DNA of 64,000 nucleotides from Mycolicibacterium sp. TY81 (lineage in GTDB: Bacteria; Actinomycetota; Actinomycetes; Mycobacteriales; Mycobacteriaceae): assembly GCF_018326285.1 (NCBI RefSeq), contig NZ_AP023362.1, forward strand, positions 5,146,001 through 5,210,000. Reading direction: 5' to 3'. Under the pieces are notes generated by a model that was not told the origin of the DNA, did not search any database, and saw only the letters and a program-made list of their open reading frames with translations. This document shows positions 18,363-27,030 of this stretch, piece by piece. Numbering within the stretch: the first letter of the stretch is position 1; each line of letters opens with the position of its first letter. The position numbers were made by a program, and so were the translations under genes.

Positions 18363-19841
18363 ATGACAGGCGGTTTCGGATTGCGGGTGATACGCGGAAC
18401 GGCGCTGCGACGTTCGGTGGCGGTATGCGTGGTGACGCTGCTCGCCGGCTGTGCGCCGACCGTCGCCGGCACCGCGGTCTCGCCTGTCAACGACCCCTTC
18501 CACGTCGCCGACCTCCCGGCCAAGGATGGCCCGAGTGGGTTGCGCGACAACGCGCCCGCAGCGGTCGGCAAGGTGCAGAACACCAACAACAGCGACGTCG
18601 ACCGGCTGGCGTTGCAGGCGATCAATGACATCGCCGAGTACTGGCAACACGACTACAGCGCATCGGGTTTGAAGGGCTCATTCAAACCGATCGAGAAATT
18701 CCTGTCGTATGACGCCCGCGATCGGAGCAGTCCGGAGGCGTGCGGCGAGGACACCGCCGGCCTGGTGAATGCCTTCTACTGCCCCAGCGAGAAGCTGATG
18801 GCGTGGGACCGCGGCATCATGGTGCCGACCGGGCGAAAGTACTTCGGCGACGTCTCAGTCGCGGGTCTGATCGGGCATGAATACGGCCACGCGATCCAGT
18901 ACATGGCGAAACTGGTGACCCGCAGTACGCCGGTCATCGTCCGTGAACAGCAGGCCGACTGCTTCGCCGGCGCGTATCTGCACTATGTCGCGGCCGGTGA
19001 TTCCAAGCGGTTCATGATGAGCACCGGTGACGGCCTCAACCATGTGCTCGCCGGATTGATCACCGTCCGGGATCCCACGCTGGGGCCGCACGACGACGAC
19101 ATGCTCACCGACGGCCACGGCACCGCGCTGGACCGGGTCAGCGCGTTCCAGCAGGGCTTCACCGTCGGGCCGCAGGCCTGCGCGGCCATCGATCTGAACG
19201 ACATCAAGCAGCGCCGCAAGGGTCTGCCGATGGAGCTCGAAGATGAGCCGATGGACGACGATCACCGGTCCGCAGACCTGGCGATCGACAAGGACACGAT
19301 CGGCACTCTGGTCGAGTTGCTCGGGGTGATCTACTCCCCGAAGCAGCCGCCGAAGTTGACCTACGAGCCGGCGAAATGTGATATCTCACAGGGTGATTCG
19401 CCTGCCTCGTACTGTCCGTCGACGAACACGATCTCGGTGAACCTGCCTACCCTGCAACAGATCGGCACACCGGCCGACATGGCCGAAAAGACGCTCATCC
19501 AGGGTGACAACACGGCGTTCTCGATCATCGTGTCGAGGTACATGATGGCGCTCGAGAACCAGCGTGGCGTCAAGCTGGACAATCCGACAGCCGCGCTACG
19601 CACGGCCTGCCTGACTGCGCAGGCCCAGCGCCAGATGGCCAAGCCGCATGACCTGCCCAGTGGTGCCAGCCTGCAGTTGACCGCAGGTGACCTGGACAAG
19701 GCCGTCGCCGGGCTGCTCACCAACGGTTACGTGGCCACGGCGGTCGACGGGCAGGGTGTTCCGGCGGCATTCACCCGGATCGCGGCGTTCCGGGCGGGGC
19801 TGGCCACCGACGACGAGGGCTGCTACAAGCGCTACCAGTGA
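18363..19841 (+). CDS. Lipoprotein with neutral zinc-metallopeptidase-like domain
   Basis: The 492-residue protein has a signal peptide with lipobox LLAGC (lipid-anchored Cys near residue 30), so it should sit on the outer face of the membrane. HEYGH (172-176) is an HExxH zinc motif, followed 19 residues later by EQQADCFAG (E195), the third-ligand motif typical of the YpfJ-like neutral zinc metallopeptidase family. The active site is therefore intact. The C-terminal 250 residues repeat the theme without an HExxH (YCPSTNTISVNL resembles FYCPSEKLMAWD in the first half), suggesting an internal duplication with an inactive second copy. It is followed 13 nt later by the FHA-ABC gene; surface proteolysis linked to this module is inference. 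Confidence 0.78.
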   Translation: MTGGFGLRVIRGTALRRSVAVCVVTLLAGCAPTVAGTAVSPVNDPFHVADLPAKDGPSGLRDNAPAAVGKVQNTNNSDVDRLALQAINDIAEYWQHDYSASGLKGSFKPIEKFLSYDARDRSSPEACGEDTAGLVNAFYCPSEKLMAWDRGIMVPTGRKYFGDVSVAGLIGHEYGHAIQYMAKLVTRSTPVIVREQQADCFAGAYLHYVAAGDSKRFMMSTGDGLNHVLAGLITVRDPTLGPHDDDMLTDGHGTALDRVSAFQQGFTVGPQACAAIDLNDIKQRRKGLPMELEDEPMDDDHRSADLAIDKDTIGTLVELLGVIYSPKQPPKLTYEPAKCDISQGDSPASYCPSTNTISVNLPTLQQIGTPADMAEKTLIQGDNTAFSIIVSRYMMALENQRGVKLDNPTAALRTACLTAQAQRQMAKPHDLPSGASLQLTAGDLDKAVAGLLTNGYVATAVDGQGVPAAFTRIAAFRAGLATDDEGCYKRYQ

Positions 19842-19854
19842 GGAGAGTGCATTC

Positions 19855-22800
19855 GTGAGCTCCGTCCCGCCGCTGATCGTGACGCTCGGTGGCGCCATGT
19901 TCACCTTCCCGCCCGGCAAGGAGGTCACCGTCGGCCGCGGCGAGGCCTCGGACGTCAGGATCCCGGACGCCGGCCCCGGTGCCAAGCATGTGGTATCTCG
20001 GTTGCACCTGATCATCCGGGTAGACCCCGGTGTCGGTCAGTGGGTGGCAATCGACAAGTCCCGCAACGGAATCTTCGCCAATCGGATGCGCGTGCCGTCG
20101 GCCGTCATCAGTGACGACCTCGTGCTGGCCGTCGGAGCTCCGGACGGGCCGCAGCTCCACTTCCGTACGGCGACCCAGGTCATTCCGGTCGCCAAGTACC
20201 GGCAGCCACCGGCGCAGATGGCATCCCCGCGTCCGACGCAGCGGATCCCTCAAGCGCCACGGCCGGTTCCGCCGCAGCCGCCGCCTCCGCCGCCGCGCCC
20301 GCCTGCAGCCGCCCCACAACGCTCGTCGGGACCGCCCGCGGGCGCCGTCACCATCGGGCGGCATTCGACAGCGACCATCAGAGTCGACGATTCGCTGGCC
20401 TCCCGAATCCACGCCTACCTGATACCCGCCCCGACCGGAACCCAGCTGTACGACAACGGCTCGGGCAACGGTACTTTCGTCAACGGTCACCGCGTCGAGG
20501 CGGTCACGCTGCGCCCCGGGGACGTCATCACCGTCGGCAACACCGACCTGGTGTTCACCGGAGGTACCGCGGTCCAGTCGCGGCAGGCGGTCGCGACCGG
20601 TGGCATCGAGGTACGCCAGGTCGGCCTCGCCATCGAGGGCCACCAGCTGCTGACCAACGTGTCGTTCGACGCCCGGCCCGGCACTCTCACGGCGGTGATC
20701 GGCCCCTCGGGCGCAGGCAAGTCGACGCTGATCAGGCTGCTCGGCGGCGTCACCAAACCCACGTCCGGGCAGGTCACCTTCGACGGACACGACGTGCACG
20801 CCCACTATGCGTCGTTGCGGTCGCGGATCGGCATGGTGCCCCAGGACGACGTGGTCCATCGGCAATTGACCGTCAGTCAGGCGCTGAACTATGCCGCCGA
20901 ACTCCGGTTGCCGCCCGACACGAGCAAGGATGACCGCCACGCTGTGGTGGAACGGGTGCTCGCTGAGCTCGAGCTCGCTGCGCACCGCGACAAGCGGGTG
21001 GACAAGCTTTCGGGCGGGCAGCGTAAGCGCGCTTCGGTGGCGCTTGAATTGCTTACCGGCCCATCGCTTTTGATCCTCGACGAGCCCACTTCCGGTTTGG
21101 ACCCGGCGCTGGACCGACAGGTCATGCAGATGCTGCGCCGCCTGGCCGATGCCGGGCGCACGGTGCTGGTGGTGACGCACTCCCTGACGTACCTGAACAT
21201 GTGCGATCAGGTGCTGCTGCTGGCGCCCGGCGGCAAGACGGTGTACGCGGGGCCCCCGCAAGCGGTCGGATCAGCGATGGGTACACAAGACTGGGCCGAC
21301 ATCTTCGCCTGGGTTTCGGCCAATCCCGACGCGGCGCATGCGGTGTTCCTGCAGAACAATCCGGCCGCCGACCGACCGGCGGCGCCGCCGGAGCCCGCGG
21401 GTCCGCTCGGTGCACCGGCCCGTACCAGCACCCGCCGTCAGCTGCTCACCGTTGCGCGCCGGCAGTTGCGGCTGATCTTCGCCGATCGGATCTACACCAC
21501 CTTCCTGTTGCTACTGCCGTTCATCCTGGGCGCGATGTCGCTGATCGTGCCGGGGGACACCGGATTTGGGGTGGCGACTGTAGGCCACTCCCCCAACGAA
21601 CCGAATCAACTGCTCATCGTCGCCAACATCGCGGCAGTGTTCATGGGGACCGCACTGACGATCCGTGATCTGGTCGGCGAGCGCACCATCTTCCGCAGGG
21701 AGCAGGCTGTCGGTTTGTCGGCCGCCGCCTACCTTTCCGCCAAAATCGTTGTCTACAGCGCATTTACTGCCATTCAGACAGCAATCGTGGTGGCGATCGT
21801 GGTGATCGGCAAAGGTGCACCCACCCAGGGTGCCTTGCTGTTGGGCAGCCCGACTCTCGACTTCTATGTGAGTCTGACTGTGGCAGCAATTGTTTCGGCG
21901 ATCCTGGGTCTGCTGCTGTCCTCGGTGGCGCGGTCCAGTGAGCAGATTCTGCCGATGCTCGTCGTCGTCATCATGCTGTCGATCGTGTTCTCCGGCGGCA
22001 TGATTCCTGTCACCGGACGTGTCGGTCTGGATCAGGCATCGTGGTTCCTGCCGGGGCGGTGGGGCTTCGCAGCGTCGGCGAGCGTGGTCGACCTGCTGAA
22101 GATTGCTCCGCTCATGTCGGTCGACGATCAGCTGTGGCACCACGAATTACGTTGGTGGGCGCTGGATATCGGGGTGCTGGTGCTGCTGGGCGCGGTTGCC
22201 GGATTCGTGGTGTACCGACGGCTGCGGCTGCCGAGCTGCGGCGCCGAATCAGGTGCGCCGAAAGCGGCGCTGATCGTGGGCGCCGTGGTCCTGGCCGCGG
22301 GATTTGTGGCCGGCATGACCTACGTGACCCGCGACTCCGGAAACCGGCCGACGCAACCGACGGCACCCACAGCACCACCCAAAGCTGTTGCGCCGCCGGG
22401 GCACCGCATCGACCTGGCGACCCTGCTCCCCGACGGCAAGGCGGTGAGCGCCGCCATGCAGTCGCCGCCGATGGCGACCGCGACCATCGTCACCGCGGAA
22501 ACTCCGCGAGCAGGGACAGCCACTCCCCCGCCGTGCGCCGGTGTCGCGGACGCAGGTGGCGCCACAACCTTCGGCCCGGGGTTCACCGGGATGTCAGGTA
22601 TGGAACTGCGTAACCCGGCGGACCCGAATACCTGGATGGTTGCTTATGCCGTGGGCTATCCAGGACCGCAAGCAGCGGAACGGATTCCGGCCGCCGCGAC
22701 ATGGTTGGGATGTGCGAATACAGGTGTGACGTTCACGGCCGACGGCCGACCGGCGCGGCAGCTGGCCGTCGGTGGGGTCACATCCGACGACGGCACCCTC

Positions 22801-22947
22801 ACCGCGGAGTTCACCGAACCGGGGCGCAGCTGCCAGCACGTGCTGACCACCAAGGCCGATGTGGTGGTCGACGTGCTGGCGTGCAGCCCGGGCGGCGGCA
22901 CGCAGGCGGCGGAGCTGGCCAAGCAGATCGCTGACAAAGTCAGCTGA
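19855..22947 (+). CDS. FHA-FHA-ABC exporter with PknH-like extracellular domain (Rv1747-like)
   Basis: The 1030-residue protein has an FHA-like domain (1-110), a proline-rich linker, a second FHA domain (about 160-240; VTIGRHSTATI, SRIHA, NGTFVNG), an ABC ATPase with Walker A GPSGAGKS (283-290), signature LSGGQ (385-389) and Walker B LLILDEP, an ABC2-type membrane domain (about 540-800), and after a last helix an outer domain (840-1030) resembling the PknH extracellular sensor (cysteine pairs, WLGCANTG). FHA domains bind phosphothreonine. In M. tuberculosis the related Rv1747 (865 residues, no such outer domain as I recall) is phosphorylated by the neighbouring kinase PknF. Here a kinase gene lies 0.7 kb away, convergent. 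The GTG at 19855 after AGGAGAG was preferred over a longer frame overlapping the metallopeptidase. Confidence 0.88.
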   Translation: MSSVPPLIVTLGGAMFTFPPGKEVTVGRGEASDVRIPDAGPGAKHVVSRLHLIIRVDPGVGQWVAIDKSRNGIFANRMRVPSAVISDDLVLAVGAPDGPQLHFRTATQVIPVAKYRQPPAQMASPRPTQRIPQAPRPVPPQPPPPPPRPPAAAPQRSSGPPAGAVTIGRHSTATIRVDDSLASRIHAYLIPAPTGTQLYDNGSGNGTFVNGHRVEAVTLRPGDVITVGNTDLVFTGGTAVQSRQAVATGGIEVRQVGLAIEGHQLLTNVSFDARPGTLTAVIGPSGAGKSTLIRLLGGVTKPTSGQVTFDGHDVHAHYASLRSRIGMVPQDDVVHRQLTVSQALNYAAELRLPPDTSKDDRHAVVERVLAELELAAHRDKRVDKLSGGQRKRASVALELLTGPSLLILDEPTSGLDPALDRQVMQMLRRLADAGRTVLVVTHSLTYLNMCDQVLLLAPGGKTVYAGPPQAVGSAMGTQDWADIFAWVSANPDAAHAVFLQNNPAADRPAAPPEPAGPLGAPARTSTRRQLLTVARRQLRLIFADRIYTTFLLLLPFILGAMSLIVPGDTGFGVATVGHSPNEPNQLLIVANIAAVFMGTALTIRDLVGERTIFRREQAVGLSAAAYLSAKIVVYSAFTAIQTAIVVAIVVIGKGAPTQGALLLGSPTLDFYVSLTVAAIVSAILGLLLSSVARSSEQILPMLVVVIMLSIVFSGGMIPVTGRVGLDQASWFLPGRWGFAASASVVDLLKIAPLMSVDDQLWHHELRWWALDIGVLVLLGAVAGFVVYRRLRLPSCGAESGAPKAALIVGAVVLAAGFVAGMTYVTRDSGNRPTQPTAPTAPPKAVAPPGHRIDLATLLPDGKAVSAAMQSPPMATATIVTAETPRAGTATPPPCAGVADAGGATTFGPGFTGMSGMELRNPADPNTWMVAYAVGYPGPQAAERIPAAATWLGCANTGVTFTADGRPARQLAVGGVTSDDGTLTAEFTEPGRSCQHVLTTKADVVVDVLACSPGGGTQAAELAKQIADKVS

Positions 22948-22959
22948 CGGAAGGATCAG

Positions 22960-23661
22960 ATGAATCCCTGGCGTACTGGAATGCTCATCGGAGCGGTCGT
23001 CGTTGTGGCGGCGGGTTGTTCGGTCACTGACCGGAAAGTGTCGGGTACGGCCACGACGGCCACAGGTGCCGCTTCCCCGGCGACGTCGACATCAGCTGTA
23101 GCCAAACCGATCGATGATGCCGGCCTGCCGAGGCTGTTGGGCTCGCCCTCGGAGATCAGCGACCTGGTGGGCGTCGCGATGACGCCGGAGGCGATCTTCA
23201 GAAAACCGGATACGAAGCTGCGGGTGGAACCGATCCGCTGTCTCGAAGCGGTCATGCCGGCTCTCGACACCATTGGGTACTACGGCCGAACAGGTTTCGC
23301 AGGGCAGCTTCTTCACGGGGATCAGCATGCGCAAGTGGTGCAGGTGGTGGCCGCATTCTCGACGGACGCGGAGGCGGCGGGCTTTCGTGAGGCGACTACC
23401 GGACATTGGAGGTCGTGCCAGGACCAGCAGGCGACTGTCACGGGTGGTCGGGTGCCCCTGACGTATGCGTTGGAAAGAGTTGAATCGGTCGATTCCGTCG
23501 CGAGCGTTCCGGTGTCGGGGACAGCCAGCGACGGGACCCGGGTTCCATGTCAGCACGCATTGGGTTCGCGCAGGAACGTGATCATTGACGTGCGGGTATG
23601 TGCTCCGAACGTGGCAAACAAGGGGCGCGACCTAGTCGCGAAGATCGCCGCCGGCCTGTGA
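22960..23661 (+). CDS. Lipoprotein with PknH-like extracellular sensor domain
   Basis: The 233-residue protein has a signal peptide with lipobox VAAGC (Cys at about residue 20) and a domain similar to the outer domain of the preceding ABC protein and of PknH kinases: conserved cysteines, a GYYGRTGF region, VVQVVAAFSTDAEAAGF, WRSCQDQ and a C-terminal cysteine pair near ALGSR and RVCAP. It starts 12 nt after the ABC gene with GGAAGGATC upstream, so the two are in one operon. It ends 1 nt from the convergent kinase gene. Probably a surface sensor or adaptor; the ligand is unknown. Confidence 0.75.
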   Translation: MNPWRTGMLIGAVVVVAAGCSVTDRKVSGTATTATGAASPATSTSAVAKPIDDAGLPRLLGSPSEISDLVGVAMTPEAIFRKPDTKLRVEPIRCLEAVMPALDTIGYYGRTGFAGQLLHGDQHAQVVQVVAAFSTDAEAAGFREATTGHWRSCQDQQATVTGGRVPLTYALERVESVDSVASVPVSGTASDGTRVPCQHALGSRRNVIIDVRVCAPNVANKGRDLVAKIAAGL

Positions 23662-23662
23662 A

Positions 23663-25669
23663 TCAGCGGATGACACTCATCAGCGGAACGAAGTTGGCGT
23701 TGAGATACTCGGTAGCCAGGTAGCCGCCGGGATCGGCAAGTGCTGCAACGCTATTAGGGTCATCCACGATGATCATCGATCCGCGGTAGGCGGCCAATTG
23801 GTAGGGAAGCCCCGCTGCCCCACCGTTACCGGCGGCTTTGTCGGTGCGGACCACGACCAGTACTTCGCTGTGAATCAAGAACAATTTTCCAAGGTCGGGC
23901 ATCGAACGGGTTGAACTATTGTCGCCTGGCTTGCGACGCAATTCGGGGTCGTAGTTCAGGCCGAGCGAACTGAGATAGTCGGCCGCGTTGGACGGCGTCA
24001 GCGTCTGGCTGACGCCATCGTCCGACACGTGGATCACCTGGACGCTCTTCCCCGCGGCTCTCGGATTCTGATTCTTCAGGTCGGTCTGCTGGGACGACAC
24101 CTGATCAATGAGGTTGTCGGCGTCCTTGTAGCGGCCGAGAATCTTGCCGATCCATTTGAGCTGGGTCTGCCAGTTCCATGCTCGGCTGGTGTCTTTTGGC
24201 TGAGTCACGGTCGGGGCGATCGCGGCGAGGCGCTGGTAGGTCGCGTCATCGATCTCGCCGGTCGCGATGATGACGTCGGGTTTGGCGGCCTGAATGGCGC
24301 TGGTGTCGATGAAACCGACGGTGTCCTTGACCGACGGGGTTCCGGTGATCTTGGACTGCAACCATGAGGGCAGGGAAGTGCCTGCGCCGGCAATGGCCAC
24401 CGGTTGTAGGCCGAGCGACAGCACGGCGTCGGCGTCGCCGGGGCCCAAGGCGGCGACAGCTGTTGGCGCCTTTGTGATTTCGGTGGTGCCGTGGGCGTGC
24501 GTGAATGATTGCGCCGTGTACGCCGGGGCGTCGGGCTTGCCGATCAGCATGATGGAGGCGACGACCGCGATGACGGTGATCACGGCGGCGCCGGCGGCAC
24601 CGATGACTATTCGACGCTTGCGTGGACTCTTTTGTCGAGCAGCCGGAGGTTGGGGTGCCGCCATCTGGCCAGGCAGCGGGCCGGGCGGGTAAGGACCGCT
24701 GAACTGTCCGCTCGGATAAGTCAATACGCCATCGGGCGGTGTTGGCTGACGCGGCGGCCATGACTGCGAACCCGGAGGCGGTAGCCGACTGGGCGGCTGT
24801 AGCGCAGGGCCCGGGTTCGCGACGGCCGCGGTGGCCGCGGCCGCGAGTTCGCGGGCAGTCTGGTAGCGCGCGTTGGGGTCCTTCGCCATGCCGCGGGCGA
24901 TGACTTCGTTCAGCGCCCACGGAAGAGTAGGCACCCGATCCGTGACGCGCGGTATCTCTCCTGTCACGTGTGCTGCCGCGATCGCGGCGATGCCACCCGG
25001 CAGTCCTCCATACGGTGTCCGGCCGGTGAGTAGCACGAACAGGCTGCAGGCAAGCGAATAGATATCGGCTCGAGAGTCGACGTGCTGCCCACTGAGCGCT
25101 TCAGGTGGCGCATAGGCGATGGACGCCATGACCGAGCCGTCGGTGGTCAGGTGCGCAGCGTCATCAAAGGCGCGAGCAATCCCGAAGTCCGCCAGGAAGA
25201 CTCGTTCGTCATCACCGGGATCTTCGGCGTTGGCCAGCAGAAAGTTGGCGGGCTTGACGTCGCGGTGCATGATGCCCCGCCGATGCGCGTAATCGAGAGC
25301 CTTGGCGACCTCGGTGATGATGCGGGCCGCCCGCGCGGGTGACATCCGCCCGGACCGGACTTCCTGGTCGGCGTCGGTGCCCGCGACGTATTGCATGGCG
25401 ATCCACAGCTGACCCGCCTCGGTTTCGCCACGGGAGTAGACCGCGACGATATTGGGGTGGTCGAGCGTGGCGGCGACATTGGCTTCGCGGAGGAAGCGCT
25501 CCCTGAACTGGCCGTCGCCCTGGATGGAAGTGGTGAGAACCTTCAGCGCGTCGCTGCGGGGCAGCTGGGGATTCTTGGCCTTGTACACCACACCCATGCC
25601 ACCGACACCCAGGACGGATTCGATGGTGTAACCGGCCACGATGTCGCCGGGGTTGAAGGTCGAGGTCAT
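23663..25669 (-). CDS. Ser/Thr protein kinase with extracellular siderophore-binding-protein-like domain
   Basis: The 668-residue protein has a complete PknB-type kinase domain: glycine loop GVGGMGVV (21-28), catalytic Lys43 (ALKVL), HRDVKPAN (135-142), DFG (161-163) and APPE (187-190). After a Pro-rich linker (290-345) comes a membrane helix (354-376). The outer part (380-668) resembles class-III/FecB-type substrate-binding proteins that bind iron siderophores or cobalamin: VAALGPGDADAVLSLGL, then AIQAAKPDVIIATGEIDDAT and LAAIAPTV. A kinase fused to such a domain is unusual. It lies 10 nt downstream of a lipoprotein gene in the minus-strand run from mycP1/espB/espL. Ligand and substrates are unknown; the FHA-ABC protein is the obvious candidate. 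Confidence 0.88.
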   Translation of the reverse strand: MTSTFNPGDIVAGYTIESVLGVGGMGVVYKAKNPQLPRSDALKVLTTSIQGDGQFRERFLREANVAATLDHPNIVAVYSRGETEAGQLWIAMQYVAGTDADQEVRSGRMSPARAARIITEVAKALDYAHRRGIMHRDVKPANFLLANAEDPGDDERVFLADFGIARAFDDAAHLTTDGSVMASIAYAPPEALSGQHVDSRADIYSLACSLFVLLTGRTPYGGLPGGIAAIAAAHVTGEIPRVTDRVPTLPWALNEVIARGMAKDPNARYQTARELAAAATAAVANPGPALQPPSRLPPPGSQSWPPRQPTPPDGVLTYPSGQFSGPYPPGPLPGQMAAPQPPAARQKSPRKRRIVIGAAGAAVITVIAVVASIMLIGKPDAPAYTAQSFTHAHGTTEITKAPTAVAALGPGDADAVLSLGLQPVAIAGAGTSLPSWLQSKITGTPSVKDTVGFIDTSAIQAAKPDVIIATGEIDDATYQRLAAIAPTVTQPKDTSRAWNWQTQLKWIGKILGRYKDADNLIDQVSSQQTDLKNQNPRAAGKSVQVIHVSDDGVSQTLTPSNAADYLSSLGLNYDPELRRKPGDNSSTRSMPDLGKLFLIHSEVLVVVRTDKAAGNGGAAGLPYQLAAYRGSMIIVDDPNSVAALADPGGYLATEYLNANFVPLMSVIR

Positions 25670-25679
25670 TGTGGTCCGA

Positions 25680-26873
25680 TTATTTCGCAGTCAGCAGCAG
25701 ATACTGGGACGCCATTCGTTGTGTGGCGTCGAATGGTTGCAATGATGCTGCCGTATAGACCCACCGGTCCAGCGCTGCCGCGCAGGAGTAGACCCGGGCT
25801 TTGACGTCAGCGACATCGGTTGCCTGGCACTTCGCTGAGGGCAGGCCGGGCACGGCGGGACCAGGTTCACTTGGGTTCTTGGCGTCAGGCTCGGCGAACT
25901 TTTGCGCCAGCTGCGTCGCTGCGGCGGCGTCTTTGGCCCGGTACAGATGGGTGCCGCGTACCGAAACGACGTCAACGCCGGCTGGTGTCAGGGCGGTGCT
26001 CGTGAGTAACGGGTCGTCACTGAAATGAAGGATGCCGCGTGGCCCCCATAGGCCCTGATTGCTCTTGTGTTCCTTCGTGGGAACTGTCCGGCTGAGTAGG
26101 CCTTCGGGATCGGTTTGCATGGTGGCGAACTGCGCTGGATCGGTTGGCTGGAACTTGTCGATGCGTGAAGTCTGCATATCCAGCACCTTTGCAACGAATT
26201 GTGTTGCGGTGTCGCGGTTTACGTCACTCGAAGCGTATTGATACAGCACGTATGGCCCGTGCGGAGTATAGGAGCTGACTGTGAAACTTCGCTCTGACGT
26301 GGTGGCTGCGTGCGCGAGCGCCTCGGGATGTCCTGGAATTGATATCGGTTGATTGGGTGAGGCTGGATCTATTGTCGGGGCCTGTGCCGCGAATTGGCGG
26401 GCAGCGTCGTTGGCCAGGTCGGCTGTTGGGAATCGCAGTACCAGAATCACTAACTGGTTGTCGTGATCCGCGCCGCGAATGGTGCCACGACCTGAGCCGA
26501 ACCCGTTGATCAGCTGATGATCTTTGGCGATCTGCTTCATCGGGCCGGGCTCGACGCTGTTTAGGCGGTCGGCGTCGAGAAATACGCCCGTCACGTTCAC
26601 CCCGATGCTGATCAGGGTGGGATCGACTTCCCACGGTCCGACGACAAATTCGCCAAGCCGTTCGGCATCGATGAGGCGTCCAGATTCGGCGCCTGGTTTC
26701 AGCGCGGGCCCGGGCTTGGGTGCCGTCGGATAGTTCCCGGGGTTCAACAGGCTGACGATGGCGTCACCAGGCCTGAACGAGGGGTCTTTCGTCGCGTCGC
26801 CGTTCGTTATCGTTGTGCAGGCGGCCAGCAGTGCCACTGCGACCGTCGCTACGGCCAACTTGGCGGTCTTCAT
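25680..26873 (-). CDS. Lipoprotein, copy 1 of a tandem paralogous pair (DUF7373-like)
   Basis: The 397-residue protein has a signal peptide and lipobox LLAACTT. Its sequence (SLLNPGNYPT near residue 45, GPWEVDPTL, INGFGSGRG, VPTKEHKSNQGLWGPRG, and the end QRMASQYLLLTAK) is paralogous to the next gene upstream in the operon, 27031-28215. The first 75 and last 170 residues are highly similar between the copies while the middle differs. It resembles mycobacterial/nocardial lipoproteins that I believe are now called DUF7373. The ATG at 26873 was preferred because it precedes the signal peptide directly; an upstream extension lacks sense. The kinase starts 10 nt downstream. Possibly a ligand-presenting partner of the kinase. 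Confidence 0.78.
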   Translation of the reverse strand: MKTAKLAVATVAVALLAACTTITNGDATKDPSFRPGDAIVSLLNPGNYPTAPKPGPALKPGAESGRLIDAERLGEFVVGPWEVDPTLISIGVNVTGVFLDADRLNSVEPGPMKQIAKDHQLINGFGSGRGTIRGADHDNQLVILVLRFPTADLANDAARQFAAQAPTIDPASPNQPISIPGHPEALAHAATTSERSFTVSSYTPHGPYVLYQYASSDVNRDTATQFVAKVLDMQTSRIDKFQPTDPAQFATMQTDPEGLLSRTVPTKEHKSNQGLWGPRGILHFSDDPLLTSTALTPAGVDVVSVRGTHLYRAKDAAAATQLAQKFAEPDAKNPSEPGPAVPGLPSAKCQATDVADVKARVYSCAAALDRWVYTAASLQPFDATQRMASQYLLLTAK

Positions 26874-27030
26874 GACGTTCCCCATCGTCTCCCGACTGCG
26901 CCGGCTCCCCGTTGCGTTGCGCAGTGACTCTCCGCGAACTGTACGCACTCGAGCGCCTGAGTGCCTCAGCCCGCCGCGGCAACGGCCGGACGGCCTGAAG
27001 GCGGCCGAACGCGAGTTGAACCAGGTGCCG

